A stretch of 64,000 nt of DNA from UBA8389 sp035719105 (GCA_035719105.1 DASTGN010000005.1:39754-103753); one strand, 5' to 3'. Shown: positions 46,833 to 55,079, counted from the stretch's first letter. Notes: generated by a model from the sequence alone, not told the origin. Numbers and translations are program-made.

Positions 46833-46862
46833 AGCTAATTTTTATTTTCATACAAATCAGAA

Positions 46863-47492
46863 CTATCTTATAAATGTCGGCACTATACCAGCTTTAGTCA
46901 AATGTTTTTTTGCAGCATCCGAACAATTTATCCAATATATATTTCTGTTCCTTTGATATAAGGCTTTAAATGATTCGTAGTACATTGATCCCATTCCATT
47001 AAAGTTTGACATGTCAAAGTATATCTCCTTACCAATGGGTAGTTTGCGAAAAAAATCTGATAATTCGTCTGCTTCATTGGACGTAATGGAACCATAAATC
47101 TTATATGTCAATGGACTTTCGTTTAGTTTCTTCAATCCTAATCCAAATGGAAAATAACTCTCCAACTGCTCAAGATAATTTATTGTTTCTGGTTTTATAA
47201 AGGTCTTGTACATCAGCTTAAAAAGAGTACTTATCAACTTCTGATCATTTGATCCCCTGTGGGGTGTCCTAAAATTGAACGACCTTTCATTATAATTATC
47301 TACCAGCACACCTTCCACTCCAATCCCATCAAGTTCAAGTATTTGCACTGCATTCTTTCCCTTTTCTAGTTCTTTAATCTTTTCAATGGAGTCCAAAGTG
47401 AATTTTTGTTCAAAATAGTCGACCAAATTAAGTTTCAAATCAGATATTAATGAATCAGCTAAAATCCCTTTCTCATTAATCTTGTTGAACAA
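46863..47492 (-). CDS. Hypothetical protein with STAS-like C-terminal region
   Basis: 209 residues. The C-terminal 110 residues (TYKIYGSITSNEADELSDFF, EIYFDMSNFNGMGSMYYESF, IYWINCSDAAKKHL) have the strand-helix pattern and the central D-S/N loop of STAS-type domains. The only upstream start is TTG at 47492; a stop immediately precedes it, and no ATG lies within the first 90 codons. The start overlaps the lipoprotein gene by 17 bp, suggesting coupled translation. Function unknown. Confidence 0.6.
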   Translation of the reverse strand: MFNKINEKGILADSLISDLKLNLVDYFEQKFTLDSIEKIKELEKGKNAVQILELDGIGVEGVLVDNYNERSFNFRTPHRGSNDQKLISTLFKLMYKTFIKPETINYLEQLESYFPFGLGLKKLNESPLTYKIYGSITSNEADELSDFFRKLPIGKEIYFDMSNFNGMGSMYYESFKALYQRNRNIYWINCSDAAKKHLTKAGIVPTFIR

Positions 47493-47880
47493 TTATTCTG
47501 GCTTGATAATCTTTTACATTAATTATGTGATTTGAAGATGGATATGGATTTAAACTAATAAATGAAAATTTATAACCAGAAATCACGGTATCTTCTGATA
47601 TCGTTAAATCAACTTCCGGATTACAATATTGATATACAGTTATTTCAAATCTTACAATAGCTTTGCCACTAGTAACACAAATACCACCAGTTGGACATCT
47701 TGAGTCAGTAATTACCGAATCGAAACGTACGCTTATCATTCCATCTTTATTGAAAACATATTTACCATACGATAAATCATAAGTTTTATTCAATTCAAAG
47801 TAATCCGGCTTATAATCCGGCTCTCTGCCACAACTGAAAAGAGCAATGAGCAGAAGTGTCGCTAATAAAATATTCTTCAT
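47476..47880 (-). CDS. Hypothetical lipoprotein
   Basis: 134 residues with lipobox FSCG after KNILLATLLLIAL. The mature part is beta-rich; DSVITDSRCPTGGICVTSGK has a paired-cysteine loop typical of small exported Bacteroidota proteins, and FEITVYQYCNPEV follows. It overlaps the STAS-like gene. The IS4 element lies just upstream and may have removed the native promoter. Confidence 0.65.
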   Translation of the reverse strand: MKNILLATLLLIALFSCGREPDYKPDYFELNKTYDLSYGKYVFNKDGMISVRFDSVITDSRCPTGGICVTSGKAIVRFEITVYQYCNPEVDLTISEDTVISGYKFSFISLNPYPSSNHIINVKDYQARIIVQQD

Positions 47881-47947
47881 TTTTTAGTCTTTTACTATAA
47901 GATGATTACTCAGATCAAATGTTACTCAATATTCAATTTAATTATTT

Positions 47948-49269
47948 CATTGCTGTCCGGAGAAATTTTACCATAATGAAAGCTGCTCAACCGGTTCTCC
48001 CTCCGGAGCATTAATAGAGAACTTAGGTTGATTGAATATATCACGGATGTTACCTCTTTTAAAAAGGATTTGCCCGATTGAATTTGAGATAGTATGAAGA
48101 CTTGGTTCCAACATAAATCGCTTCTTGGCGATGATCAGCAGAAGGTAGTCACAGGTGGCTATCCATATCTGCGTGAATACTGCATTCATGGTGGTACCAT
48201 AGAAGGTTTTGATGTGGAGATGCTGCTTTATCCATTTGAAAAACAGTTCAATTTGCCATCTTTCCCTATACAACTCGGCGATTGTCAATGCCACCAGCGT
48301 GAAGTTATTGGTCATAAACCTATAGACTTTATTGGAGCTAAAGTCTTCATAAACAACAAGTCTTATGGCGTCTGGGTACTTATTGAATGTTATTGGGTCC
48401 GTCAATCGTATCGTTTCGTCAGAGATAAGACCTGCTTGCGGGTCGACCTCTCTGTTCTCCAGGACCTCATATACCATGTTGTCCTTTGCCCTTGTGACAA
48501 AGTAGGCATTGTTGAGGTGAAAGTGCTTGTAGAGGGATTCAAACTTGACATAACCCTTGTCCATCAGATAGTAAGCGTTAGACTCTACAGGTATTTTGTC
48601 CATAATTTTCGAATCATGAACCAGTCCGTTTGTAAGATCGATAAATGTCGGAATAGAGCCTCTAAGATCCAGCAGGGTATGCATCTTGAAAGCGCCTTTG
48701 CCGTGATGAAAAGTTGCCCACGGGCAGAGTTTGATGCACAACTCAATGGTGCTGCTATCAAAAGCATAAATCATCTCGTCAAGGTCAACACGAAGCTTCT
48801 GGCCGACATAAAGATCTTTCGCTTCACGTATCAATACCTGCGCAAAGTCTTGATAGATAGGCCAATCCTTCTTTTCATTCGCTTCTGCAATCGTGGACTT
48901 TGGCATTGCTTTGAGTCCAGACCGGTACAGATCCTGATTGCAAAGATTGAGTGTGGTCTCAATATCTCTCAGGCCGGAACGGTCCGTAAACTGAGCAAAG
49001 CTCATCACCATGAACTGGTCACGGCAATTAAACTTGATGGAATGCCTGTCGCCCTTGTAACGGTCGACACATTTCCTGAACTCATATTCACTGACAATAG
49101 ACATGATTTGCGCGAAGATTGTTTTTCCTGTATTCATGGCCTGCGGAGAGCGGCTTAAATGCCTTTTCGCAAAACTATGATTTCTAATCGAAAAATATTT
49201 TTAGCCTTGTAACTTATTGAAATTTAATTTAATAAACCGTGTTTGAGAAATTTTCTCCGGACAGCAATG
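47948..49269. mobile_element. IS4-family insertion sequence, complete
   Basis: 1322 bp. Terminal inverted repeats are CATTGCTGTCCGGAGAAA at both ends with one late mismatch. A 9-bp target duplication, TAATTATTT, lies at 47939-47947 and 49270-49278. It carries one transposase gene on the minus strand. Confidence 0.9.
47968..49137 (-). CDS. IS4-family (DUF4372) transposase
   Basis: 389 residues, full length. The N-terminal DUF4372 region (FAQIMSIVSEYEFRKCVDRY, DQFMVMSFAQFTDRSGLRD) precedes the DDE domain. The catalytic residues lie in YAFDSSTIELC, YYLMDKGYVKFE and the YREK signature YRERWQIELFFKWIKQHLHI. No frameshift, and both inverted repeats and target duplication are intact, so the element may still move. 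Confidence 0.95.
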   Translation of the reverse strand: MNTGKTIFAQIMSIVSEYEFRKCVDRYKGDRHSIKFNCRDQFMVMSFAQFTDRSGLRDIETTLNLCNQDLYRSGLKAMPKSTIAEANEKKDWPIYQDFAQVLIREAKDLYVGQKLRVDLDEMIYAFDSSTIELCIKLCPWATFHHGKGAFKMHTLLDLRGSIPTFIDLTNGLVHDSKIMDKIPVESNAYYLMDKGYVKFESLYKHFHLNNAYFVTRAKDNMVYEVLENREVDPQAGLISDETIRLTDPITFNKYPDAIRLVVYEDFSSNKVYRFMTNNFTLVALTIAELYRERWQIELFFKWIKQHLHIKTFYGTTMNAVFTQIWIATCDYLLLIIAKKRFMLEPSLHTISNSIGQILFKRGNIRDIFNQPKFSINAPEGEPVEQLSLW

Positions 49270-49435
49270 TAATTATTTCATTATCCATACCTTCACCCGA
49301 AGTATATTTGTACTCACGCGATAAATTTGCTGTGAATTGATAAATGCTCAGCTACAAATCGTAGCTTGATTTATAAACAGGTAATTCGTCGTAGTTTGCC
49401 ATAAATTGAGTCATAAAGATATTTCAAATAGACAA

Positions 49436-51013
49436 TTAATCCCTGACACAACGGACAGAAAAACCAAAACTCTTTGTGGAGTATAATCTGAATACAAGAT
49501 TGCCTTGGTAGGACATGTGCCGGAACCAGGCGTCCGACGTTGCTGAGTCCTCGGAAATGCACCACCAGAAGCCTTCGTACCCAATGCCGCCGAATGTCCA
49601 ATCGTCGCGGTTGCGGCAACCACCTGGAAGAGCTGAAAAGCCGCTCTCGTTTGTTGAACCAGTGTTGGAACCTACCCAATGGGCGGTGCCTGCCTCTTTA
49701 AGCTTACCCCCGGCTACATTCATTCCGCCCAAATAGGTTGTCAGAGTGGCCCACTCGGCATCCGTTGGCACGTGCCAACCGGTTGGGGCGATACTGGGGC
49801 TGTTACTCACAGCATACCAATTGTACAAACGACCGTAGGTCGTTGAATTACCCACGGCATTGTTGTAATCGCAGTAAGCGCCAGTGGTTAACACTCTCCA
49901 TTGGGTGGCTTCCGTCACGTTGGGAATGGAGGTACCATCACGATATTTAGTGGTTCTCAGGTTTTCTACCATCCATGTTTGAGTTCCAATGGTAATAAAA
50001 TGGTACAAATTGCCATCAATGTCAGTTAATGTCCCAGATAATAATCTTGTACTAAAACTTTTTTCATCGCCGTAGGTAGTACCAACACTATTTGTGGCAT
50101 AAGCGCGTACATAATAGGTCGTACCCGATTGCAAACCAGTCAGGAAACTAGTAAATGAACCCGCACCGGATCCGTTAACAGTCTTGGTTGACAGGCTAAT
50201 GGTAGGATTAATACTCGTACTCCAACAAACACCACGCTCCGTTACTGGTGCACCACCATCATTGGAAATATTTCCTCCAAGAGTGGCTGAAGTTGATGTT
50301 TCAGCTGTCGCAGCAGCGGTAGTTAAAATGACAATACCATTTTGTGTGGTAAAATTGAGTTCATTTCCATATGTTGTACCAACTGAATTGGTAACATAGG
50401 CACGGACATAATATTTAGTATCTGCCATTAAATCTTTCATGATACTTGAAAATGAACCTATACCTGAGCCATTCACTGTTTTTGTAGTCAAACTCACCGT
50501 TGGATTCACACTTGTACTCCAGCAAACACCTCTTGCAATAACGGTTACACTATCGCCATTGGATGAAACAAAACCTCCGCTTACGGCTGATTGAGCCATT
50601 ATAAAGGCTGGAGTGTTGCTGGTCAAGGCAAACGACTTTGCGGTGAATGTTGCCTGAAGTCCATACGCAGTGCCAAATTGGTTGGTGGCATACGCTCGGA
50701 CATAATAGATGGTGCTTGGACTTAGATCCTTAATTATACTGGTATATTCACCAATTCCAAAGGCATCATAGGTAGTATCATTTTCAATGGTTGGATTAGG
50801 TGAAGTACTCCAGCAAACTCCCCGTGCAGTAATATTATAGCCCCTATCAGATGTAATCATACTTTTTAAGGTTGCGGTTGCTTCTGTAATGATTCCCACT
50901 TCGGTTGTTCCAAAAATCGGTTTTGAAAGACTGTCTTCTGATGTACAACTTGAAAGCATAAACATTAAGCAGACAATAAAGATTATGGATGATGCAAGAA
51001 AATTCTTTTTCAT
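49436..51013 (-). CDS. Lipoprotein with three FN3-like repeats and a FISUMP domain
   Basis: 525 residues. The lipobox is LSSC. Three repeats of about 90 residues (34-126, 127-220, 221-320) share RGVCWSTSxNPT, GSGxGSF and YYVRAYATNxxGTxYG. The C-terminal FISUMP (Fibrobacter succinogenes major paralogous) domain has TIGTQTWMVENLRTTKYRDG, GRLYNWYAV and GWHVPTDAEWATLTTYLGG. It is a surface-exposed protein of unknown ligand. The repeats are also similar at DNA level, so copy number could vary. A hairpin GCTAC-GTAGC near 49350 may terminate it. Confidence 0.88.
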   Translation of the reverse strand: MKKNFLASSIIFIVCLMFMLSSCTSEDSLSKPIFGTTEVGIITEATATLKSMITSDRGYNITARGVCWSTSPNPTIENDTTYDAFGIGEYTSIIKDLSPSTIYYVRAYATNQFGTAYGLQATFTAKSFALTSNTPAFIMAQSAVSGGFVSSNGDSVTVIARGVCWSTSVNPTVSLTTKTVNGSGIGSFSSIMKDLMADTKYYVRAYVTNSVGTTYGNELNFTTQNGIVILTTAAATAETSTSATLGGNISNDGGAPVTERGVCWSTSINPTISLSTKTVNGSGAGSFTSFLTGLQSGTTYYVRAYATNSVGTTYGDEKSFSTRLLSGTLTDIDGNLYHFITIGTQTWMVENLRTTKYRDGTSIPNVTEATQWRVLTTGAYCDYNNAVGNSTTYGRLYNWYAVSNSPSIAPTGWHVPTDAEWATLTTYLGGMNVAGGKLKEAGTAHWVGSNTGSTNESGFSALPGGCRNRDDWTFGGIGYEGFWWCISEDSATSDAWFRHMSYQGNLVFRLYSTKSFGFSVRCVRD

Positions 51014-51076
51014 GGAGTTACGGCATTTATATTAATGATTATCTTGAAATTATATTCACCAATAATCTCAAGATTA

Positions 51077-51376
51077 CTATCCATAAATCAGTTGTTTGGA
51101 TATATCAATCGATTTTTTTAAGTAAGGATTCTTAATCGCTTTTTCTTCTAACAAATCGACCTCACTGTGGAATACATTCTCTAGCGATGATTTGAGATCA
51201 AAATAATTATCGGCATAATCATATAGATCGACATCTTTGAAATCCACAATCAAATCAATGTCACTGTCGCTTTTGAATCTATCAGTTATCACTGTCCCAA
51301 ATGCGAACAATCTTTTAACCTTGTACTTAAGGCACAAGTCTTTTATCATATCAATATTTTGATCAATCATGTTCAT
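51077..51376 (-). CDS. Minimal nucleotidyltransferase (MntA/MNT-like)
   Basis: 99 residues. The polymerase-beta motif is FGTVITDRFKSDSDIDLIVD with the paired aspartates; Thr replaces the usual Ser of the GS motif. Such proteins are the antitoxin half of HEPN/MNT systems, adding nucleotides to a HEPN RNase. No HEPN gene is adjacent, so it is an orphan. A -7 box TATATTTG lies about 10 bp upstream of the start. Confidence 0.85.
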   Translation of the reverse strand: MNMIDQNIDMIKDLCLKYKVKRLFAFGTVITDRFKSDSDIDLIVDFKDVDLYDYADNYFDLKSSLENVFHSEVDLLEEKAIKNPYLKKSIDISKQLIYG

Positions 51377-51525
51377 ATTCTAAACAAATATAACACATTT
51401 CGATGTACCTTCATTAGCAATCAAAGTAGAAATTAATAGGAATTCAACATTTTTTTACCCTCATTAATTCCTTAATCCAATATTGACAAAAACGAGAAAC
51501 TCAAAAATTCAGAAGAGGAGACCCC

Positions 51526-51549
51526 GCTGTGGTTTAGGTGGTGTTAGCG
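51526..51549 (-). repeat. Truncated attC-like site (one arm)
   Basis: GCTGTGGTTTAGGTGGTGTTAGCG matches the right arm of the 73-bp repeats; the left arm and loop are missing, replaced by unrelated sequence. Outer heptamer GTTAGCG. It marks the left edge of the recognisable array. Confidence 0.7.
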
Positions 51550-51652
51550 GAGGTGATTTTTTGATATTCTTAACTCAAATGTCTAATAATGAGCAAGTAT
51601 CAACTATGCGAATCATCTATCGGGTATAGATGTTGGATAATATTTTGGGGGA

Positions 51653-51952
51653 TTATTCTTTAACCCTTGACTTCAAATCCATTTGTTCATGTAGGACTCT
51701 TATGATCTCGATATCCTTATTCTTTTTTCTACGATAAAACACAATATGTCGCCCAGATTTCATGACGTACAAATCCTTCGTGATAATGGAATAATCTTTG
51801 CCGATCTCGAGATTGTCTGATATTTCATTGTAAGTATCAATCAGCATCCAATAATATTTATCAGCCTGCGATTTTGACCATTCATAATACGTATATTCCC
51901 AAATGGCCGAAAGATCCTCAATCGCCTTTTGGCTTATCTTATACTTTCCCAT
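51653..51952 (-). CDS. parE: ParE-family toxin
   Basis: 99 residues with the ParE/RelE fold: KAIEDLSAIWEYTYYEWSKS, then YSIITKDLYVMKSGRHIVFY and IEIIRVLHEQMDL. ParE toxins poison DNA gyrase. It overlaps the ParD-type antitoxin gene by 14 bp, antitoxin first, the normal order. First module to the right of the truncated attC-like site. Confidence 0.9.
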   Translation of the reverse strand: MGKYKISQKAIEDLSAIWEYTYYEWSKSQADKYYWMLIDTYNEISDNLEIGKDYSIITKDLYVMKSGRHIVFYRRKKNKDIEIIRVLHEQMDLKSRVKE

Positions 51953-52196
51953 TCAAATCCATCTTAGCTTTTAATTTAGCCAAATGGCTCTCTGGATTGA
52001 AATCATCAGAAAAATCACTATCAAGTCCTTCTTGTATGGATGTCTTTAACGCCTGAAACTTACTTTCCTCATCCTCAAGAAGTCTTAGTCCAGCACGGAC
52101 GATTTCGCTGGCATTTTTGTAGCGCCCTGATGACAACCTGTTTTGAATGAAATCGTCAAAATAGCTGCCTAATGATATGGAAGTATTTCTGTTCAT
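51939..52196 (-). CDS. parD: ParD-family antitoxin
   Basis: 85 residues. The N-terminal ribbon-helix-helix is SISLGSYFDDFIQNRLSSGR, then YKNASEIVRAGLRLLEDEE, the ParD signature; the C-terminal part would wrap ParE. It should repress its own operon at the direct CCAATAATT repeats beside the -7 box. Confidence 0.92.
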   Translation of the reverse strand: MNRNTSISLGSYFDDFIQNRLSSGRYKNASEIVRAGLRLLEDEESKFQALKTSIQEGLDSDFSDDFNPESHLAKLKAKMDLNGKV

Positions 52197-52212
52197 CTTT
52201 GTATATTTTCAA

Positions 52213-52247
52213 CAAATATACCAATTATTGGTAATTATTGGTCGGAA
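52213..52247 (-). promoter_or_regulatory. parDE promoter and repeats
   Basis: The -7 box TATATTTG (minus, 52213-52220) is flanked upstream by two CCAATAATT-type repeats (52221-52243), likely ParD binding sites. The -33 element is weak. Confidence 0.5.
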
Positions 52248-52414
52248 TTTTGGAAAATTTTCTATCTGTCAACATATACAAATCCCATGCTTCATCTTAA
52301 GTTGAATTTATTCAATAATTATCCTTCAAAAACAACCATAATGTATCTGTTGAACTAAAAAAAGAATCGTGTTGCAGAAATATGACTTACCGATTATTAA
52401 CCATTCGATTATCT

Positions 52415-52462
52415 ACCGAGAGCCCCACCCTCGGTGAAGCCGTTTCTTTATCATGACATCGA
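52415..52462. repeat. Shared cassette repeat with CGGTGAAGCCG hairpin, copy 1
   Basis: CCCCACCCTCGGTGAAGCCG and the following TTTCTT recur at 58851-58877. The core CGGYGAAGCCG can form a short hairpin. It is 40 bases beyond the vapC stop. The rest of 52197-52499 holds the parD promoter and nothing else I recognise; in particular no attC separates parD from vapC. Confidence 0.5.
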
Positions 52463-52499
52463 CAGAATCAAAAATCAGCATCCTTGTGATCGGAGGGAA

Positions 52500-52916
52500 C
52501 TATTTGTGTGTTTGCAAATATTGATCGGCAGTCATTACAGGAATTCTTGATTTCTTGAAATCTTTTAGGTTCCTGGTTATAATTGCGTCATGCCCATTCT
52601 CTATGGCAGTGTAATATTGGAGCCCATCCTCAAAATCTTTAAAGTCACTATCATTTAGCGCCAACTCAACAATCTTCTCATCAAGGCTGAGCACCTTAAC
52701 TATCAACTTCAGTTTACGAAGGATTTGTTTGGCCTCATCGGATTTCTTTGATTGCAACAGGATATAGTTTGTCGTTGCGAACGACAACGTAGATACACTT
52801 ATCTCAAGCTCCTTCTTATCTGCCAACGAAAATATCAGAGCGGCCTCTGTGTAAAAAGGTTGTCTTTCCGATAGCAAATCGATAATGATATTCGTATCCA
52901 GAAACAGCTTTCTCAT
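52500..52916 (-). CDS. PIN-domain toxin (VapC-type)
   Basis: 138 residues. The PIN acidic residues are in LFLDTNIIIDLL, a middle Glu (YTEAALIFSLA region) and DFEDGLQYYTA with ITRNLKDF, together coordinating magnesium for RNA cleavage. It overlaps the antitoxin by 4 bp. Confidence 0.9.
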   Translation of the reverse strand: MRKLFLDTNIIIDLLSERQPFYTEAALIFSLADKKELEISVSTLSFATTNYILLQSKKSDEAKQILRKLKLIVKVLSLDEKIVELALNDSDFKDFEDGLQYYTAIENGHDAIITRNLKDFKKSRIPVMTADQYLQTHK

Positions 52917-53161
52917 TTGTACTTATCCGCTAAGAATTTTGAGTAATCTTTCTTGAAGTCATAATTCTGATCAAGTTTAATCACTCCGCTTAGGCTCTTG
53001 ACAAGAGGAGTTATCTCAATCGAAAATCTCGATTTATCGTCTGTCACTGAATCCAAGTAAGATTCAATCATCTTTGACAAACTTACATCATGACGATGTG
53101 CGTAATCCTTAGCACGATCAATCACTCGCTTATTTAGTCTGAGGGTTAGCTTCGTTTCCAT
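52913..53161 (-). CDS. RHH-type antitoxin (DUF6364/VapB-like)
   Basis: 82 residues from the ATG at 53161; the upstream TTG is less likely because the promoter box lies only 19 bp upstream. METKLTLRLNKRVIDRAKDY followed by HDVSLSKMIESYLDSV is the DUF6364 ribbon-helix-helix pattern, a usual partner of PIN toxins. The C-terminal YDFKKDYSKFLADKY would bind the toxin. Confidence 0.85.
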   Translation of the reverse strand: METKLTLRLNKRVIDRAKDYAHRHDVSLSKMIESYLDSVTDDKSRFSIEITPLVKSLSGVIKLDQNYDFKKDYSKFLADKYK

Positions 53162-53179
53162 AAACAAATATTATACGTA

Positions 53180-53187
53180 CAAATATA
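53180..53187 (-). promoter_or_regulatory. -7 box of the VapBC-type module
   Basis: TATATTTG on the minus strand, 19 bp before the ATG, with TACGTATA/TATACG half-sites on both sides (53174-53201) that could be the antitoxin operator. Confidence 0.5.
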
Positions 53188-53270
53188 TACTATCTATACG
53201 TCAAATGCAACTATTGAGTAATTTTCTTAGAACTACATCAGAAACGAAAAAATCAACTTGAAAATCCAGA

Positions 53271-53381
53271 GATCGACTGTTTCCGAAGGTCTTTCTTGAA
53301 TATCAACACTGACCTTGACCGCATTTTCTTTCTCTTTGATAAACATCTGCAAAGAACAAATGATACCGGTTCTACTCTTAG
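53271..53381 (-). repeat. Conserved cassette leader, copy 1
   Basis: Similar to 54201-54324, 58451-58568 and 59654-59772. Shared pieces on the minus strand are TGTAGAACC-type after GTTAG, TTTGTTC, CAGATGTTT and AAAGAGAAAGAAAAT. Always located directly next to an attC-like site, on the promoter side of the module. Confidence 0.6.
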
Positions 53382-53454
53382 TGCTAACGGGTAGCTAAAC
53401 CGCGGCGGGTTCATTGCGAAGCTTGAGCCTGCTGTGGTTTGGGTGGTGTTAGGC
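53382..53454 (-). repeat. attC-like site 1 (73 bp)
   Basis: TGCTAAC and GTTAGGC bound two arms (AAACCGCGGCGGGTTCA against TTGAGCCTGCTGTGGTTT) around the loop TTGCGAAGC. The toxin gene to its right ends 12 bp away. Confidence 0.8.
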
Positions 53455-53465
53455 GGCGTGTTTTT

Positions 53466-53813
53466 TCAATCCAAATCTAAGACAATCAATACATTCTCTT
53501 TGACTTTCTCAATCAAGTCAGTAGGCAAATCACCTACTTTATTAATCAATCGCTTGTTGTCAATCGCGCGAATTTGATCAATTAAAATGTCACAGTTATC
53601 ACAAAGCTTTGTCATCCCTTTTCTAATGTGAACCCTCAAAATATCAGCATCTTTCTGGACATTCGTCGTTATTGGACAAATTATTGTCGAAGGATGTGGA
53701 ATCATATTCAACAAATTTGTTTGAATCACTAATACCGGTCTTGTTTTACCTGGCTCTGTTCCTATCTGCGGATTTAGATCAGCAATCCAAATCTCATATT
53801 GTTTAATGGCCAT
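53466..53813 (-). CDS. mazF: MazF/PemK-family toxin
   Basis: 115 residues from the ATG at 53813, with a GAGG site 10 bp upstream. QYEIWIADLNPQIGTEPGKT, RPVLVIQTN, ICPITTNVQ and DQIRAIDNKRL are the MazF motifs; MazF cuts mRNA at short sequences. Its start overlaps the antitoxin stop. Confidence 0.93.
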   Translation of the reverse strand: MAIKQYEIWIADLNPQIGTEPGKTRPVLVIQTNLLNMIPHPSTIICPITTNVQKDADILRVHIRKGMTKLCDNCDILIDQIRAIDNKRLINKVGDLPTDLIEKVKENVLIVLDLD

Positions 53814-54033
53814 TCTCAACCTCCTCGAATTCTTTAAGGACGTTCATTGACTCTTCCATCACCAATGCGGACTCATTACGAAGTCTCTTTTCTAGGATCT
53901 GGCGTTTCTGAAATTTGTTATAAAACTCGACGGCCTCATTAATATACCGATTACGGGGCCTCTGTATTCGTAATAGAATATTCTCTGTCTCTACGAATAT
54001 CGAATCGTCTAATTTTAAAAGAACTGTTTTCAT
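53803..54033 (-). CDS. Antitoxin of the MazF module
   Basis: 76 residues from the ATG at 54033. A longer frame to 54108 would run upstream across the promoter, so it is rejected. MKTVLLKLDDSIFVETENIL followed by RNRYINEAVEFYNKFQKR is a ribbon-helix-helix, and the acidic C-terminus (NVLKEFEEVENGH) would bind MazF. Confidence 0.82.
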   Translation of the reverse strand: MKTVLLKLDDSIFVETENILLRIQRPRNRYINEAVEFYNKFQKRQILEKRLRNESALVMEESMNVLKEFEEVENGH

Positions 54034-54052
54034 AATCTGTGGATTTATACCA

Positions 54053-54084
54053 CAAATATATATACTATTAGGATATACTACAAA
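54053..54084 (-). promoter_or_regulatory. Promoter of the MazF module
   Basis: Minus strand: TTTG (54081-54084), 20-bp spacer, TATATTTG (54053-54060). It matches the Bacteroidota consensus and lies 20 bp upstream of the ATG at 54033. Confidence 0.7.
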
Positions 54085-54200
54085 GGTTTCGTTGAATTTA
54101 TACCTCAATTGTTTGAAATAATCATTCTGAATCTGAAATCAACAAAGGAATGTTCATATCGGTTTAATTGACAATCCAAAACATTTGAAAAATCTATTTT

Positions 54201-54324
54201 TATCGACCGAAATTACAGTCTCAAATTTCTTTTATGACTGTAGCACCATTTCAATAGCTATTCCTTTCTCTTGGATGTTTGATTCAAAATTGCAGGAACC
54301 AAAATATGTGCGTTGTAACATTCT
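54201..54324 (-). repeat. Conserved cassette leader, copy 2
   Basis: Begins TATCGACCGAAA like copy 4 and ends at the attC-like site with ACATTCTGACTAAC; the other three copies align along its full length. Confidence 0.6.
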
Positions 54325-54397
54325 GACTAACGGGTAGCTAAACCGCGGCGGGCCAATTGCGAAGCATTGGCCTGCGGTAGTTTAGGTAGTGTTAGGC
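54325..54397 (-). repeat. attC-like site 2 (73 bp)
   Basis: GACTAAC to GTTAGGC, arms AACCGCGGCGGGCCAAT and ATTGGCCTGCGGTAGTTT, loop TGCGAAGC. The antitoxin gene to its right ends 16 bp away. GTTAGGC faces GCCTAAC of site 3, a perfect complement. Confidence 0.82.
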
Positions 54398-54412
54398 GGC
54401 GTAATTGTTTAA

Positions 54413-54712
54413 TTACATGAAAGTTAAACCTATCTTTCGGTCTAATCCCTTTTCAAATATCCGTATCAAAGTCGAAAGTTGAATATTGCCCTTTGCATTC
54501 TCAATCTTTGAGATGTAGCTCTTTTTTGTGCCAGCTTTATCAGCCAATTGCTCTTGAGTAAGATTAGCCTCAAGTCTGGCTACTTTAAGCATCTCGCTCA
54601 CGATGAACATTTGAGCCCGTTCCTCATATTCATTGCGACTATCAGTCCCAATCTTTCCATGTTCTAGCTCTATCAGTTCATCAAAATTTCTAATGTTTTT
54701 ATAGTCTTTCAT
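54413..54712 (-). CDS. XRE-family antitoxin (HigA-like)
   Basis: 99 residues from the ATG at 54712. The helix-turn-helix is ARLEANLTQEQLADKAGTKK, then SYISKIENAKGNIQLSTLIR. It lies downstream of the toxin, the reverse order typical of HigBA-type modules. A TTG nine bases upstream would overlap the toxin stop. Confidence 0.9.
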   Translation of the reverse strand: MKDYKNIRNFDELIELEHGKIGTDSRNEYEERAQMFIVSEMLKVARLEANLTQEQLADKAGTKKSYISKIENAKGNIQLSTLIRIFEKGLDRKIGLTFM

Positions 54713-54717
54713 TTTTT

Positions 54718-55053
54718 TCAATTTTTGGATTTAAAATACTCGTCCTTCAATCTCATGGCTCGATCAATTTCATCTTTTGGTGTCTTTTGAGTTTTCTTCT
54801 GAAACCCGTTAAACAGAACAACCAATTGTCCTTGGTCAAAACAACAAAATATCCGATATATGTTTGATTGGTACTCCACTCGTACTTCAAATAATCCATC
54901 ATATCCTGTCATCGGTGATAGAAACTTCTCTGGAACTCTATCAACCTGCTTTATCAACTCCAGAACGTACTTCACTTTTTCCTTGACCTTATCACCAAGG
55001 TCTTTATAGAAATCCACAAAGTAATCTCCGAAAAAAATTATCTGTCTTGCCAT
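54718..55053 (-). CDS. RelE/HigB-like toxin (Gp49 family)
   Basis: 111 residues. YFVDFYKDLGDKVKEKVKYV, GLFEVRVEYQSNIYRIFCCF and LVVLFNGFQKKTQKTPKDEI match the phage-derived Gp49/HigB family of ribosome-dependent mRNA interferases. It lies upstream of the XRE antitoxin, 5 bp away. Confidence 0.92.
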   Translation of the reverse strand: MARQIIFFGDYFVDFYKDLGDKVKEKVKYVLELIKQVDRVPEKFLSPMTGYDGLFEVRVEYQSNIYRIFCCFDQGQLVVLFNGFQKKTQKTPKDEIDRAMRLKDEYFKSKN

Positions 55054-55061
55054 AAATCGAA

Positions 55062-55079
55062 GTTATCCTCAAAGATAAC
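55062..55079 (-). promoter_or_regulatory. Promoter and operator of the HigBA-type module
   Basis: GTTATC and GATAAC form an inverted repeat around the -7 box TATCTTTG (minus, 55070-55077), 17 bp before the start. Likely bound by the XRE antitoxin. Confidence 0.6.

Noticed and set aside
48094..49158. Plus-strand open frame of 354 codons in the IS4 element
   Set aside because: Antisense to the intact transposase gene, no recognisable domain.
54033..54108. Longer N-terminus for the MazF-module antitoxin
   Set aside because: It would read through the TATATTTG promoter box, and the ATG at 54033 gives the conserved start.
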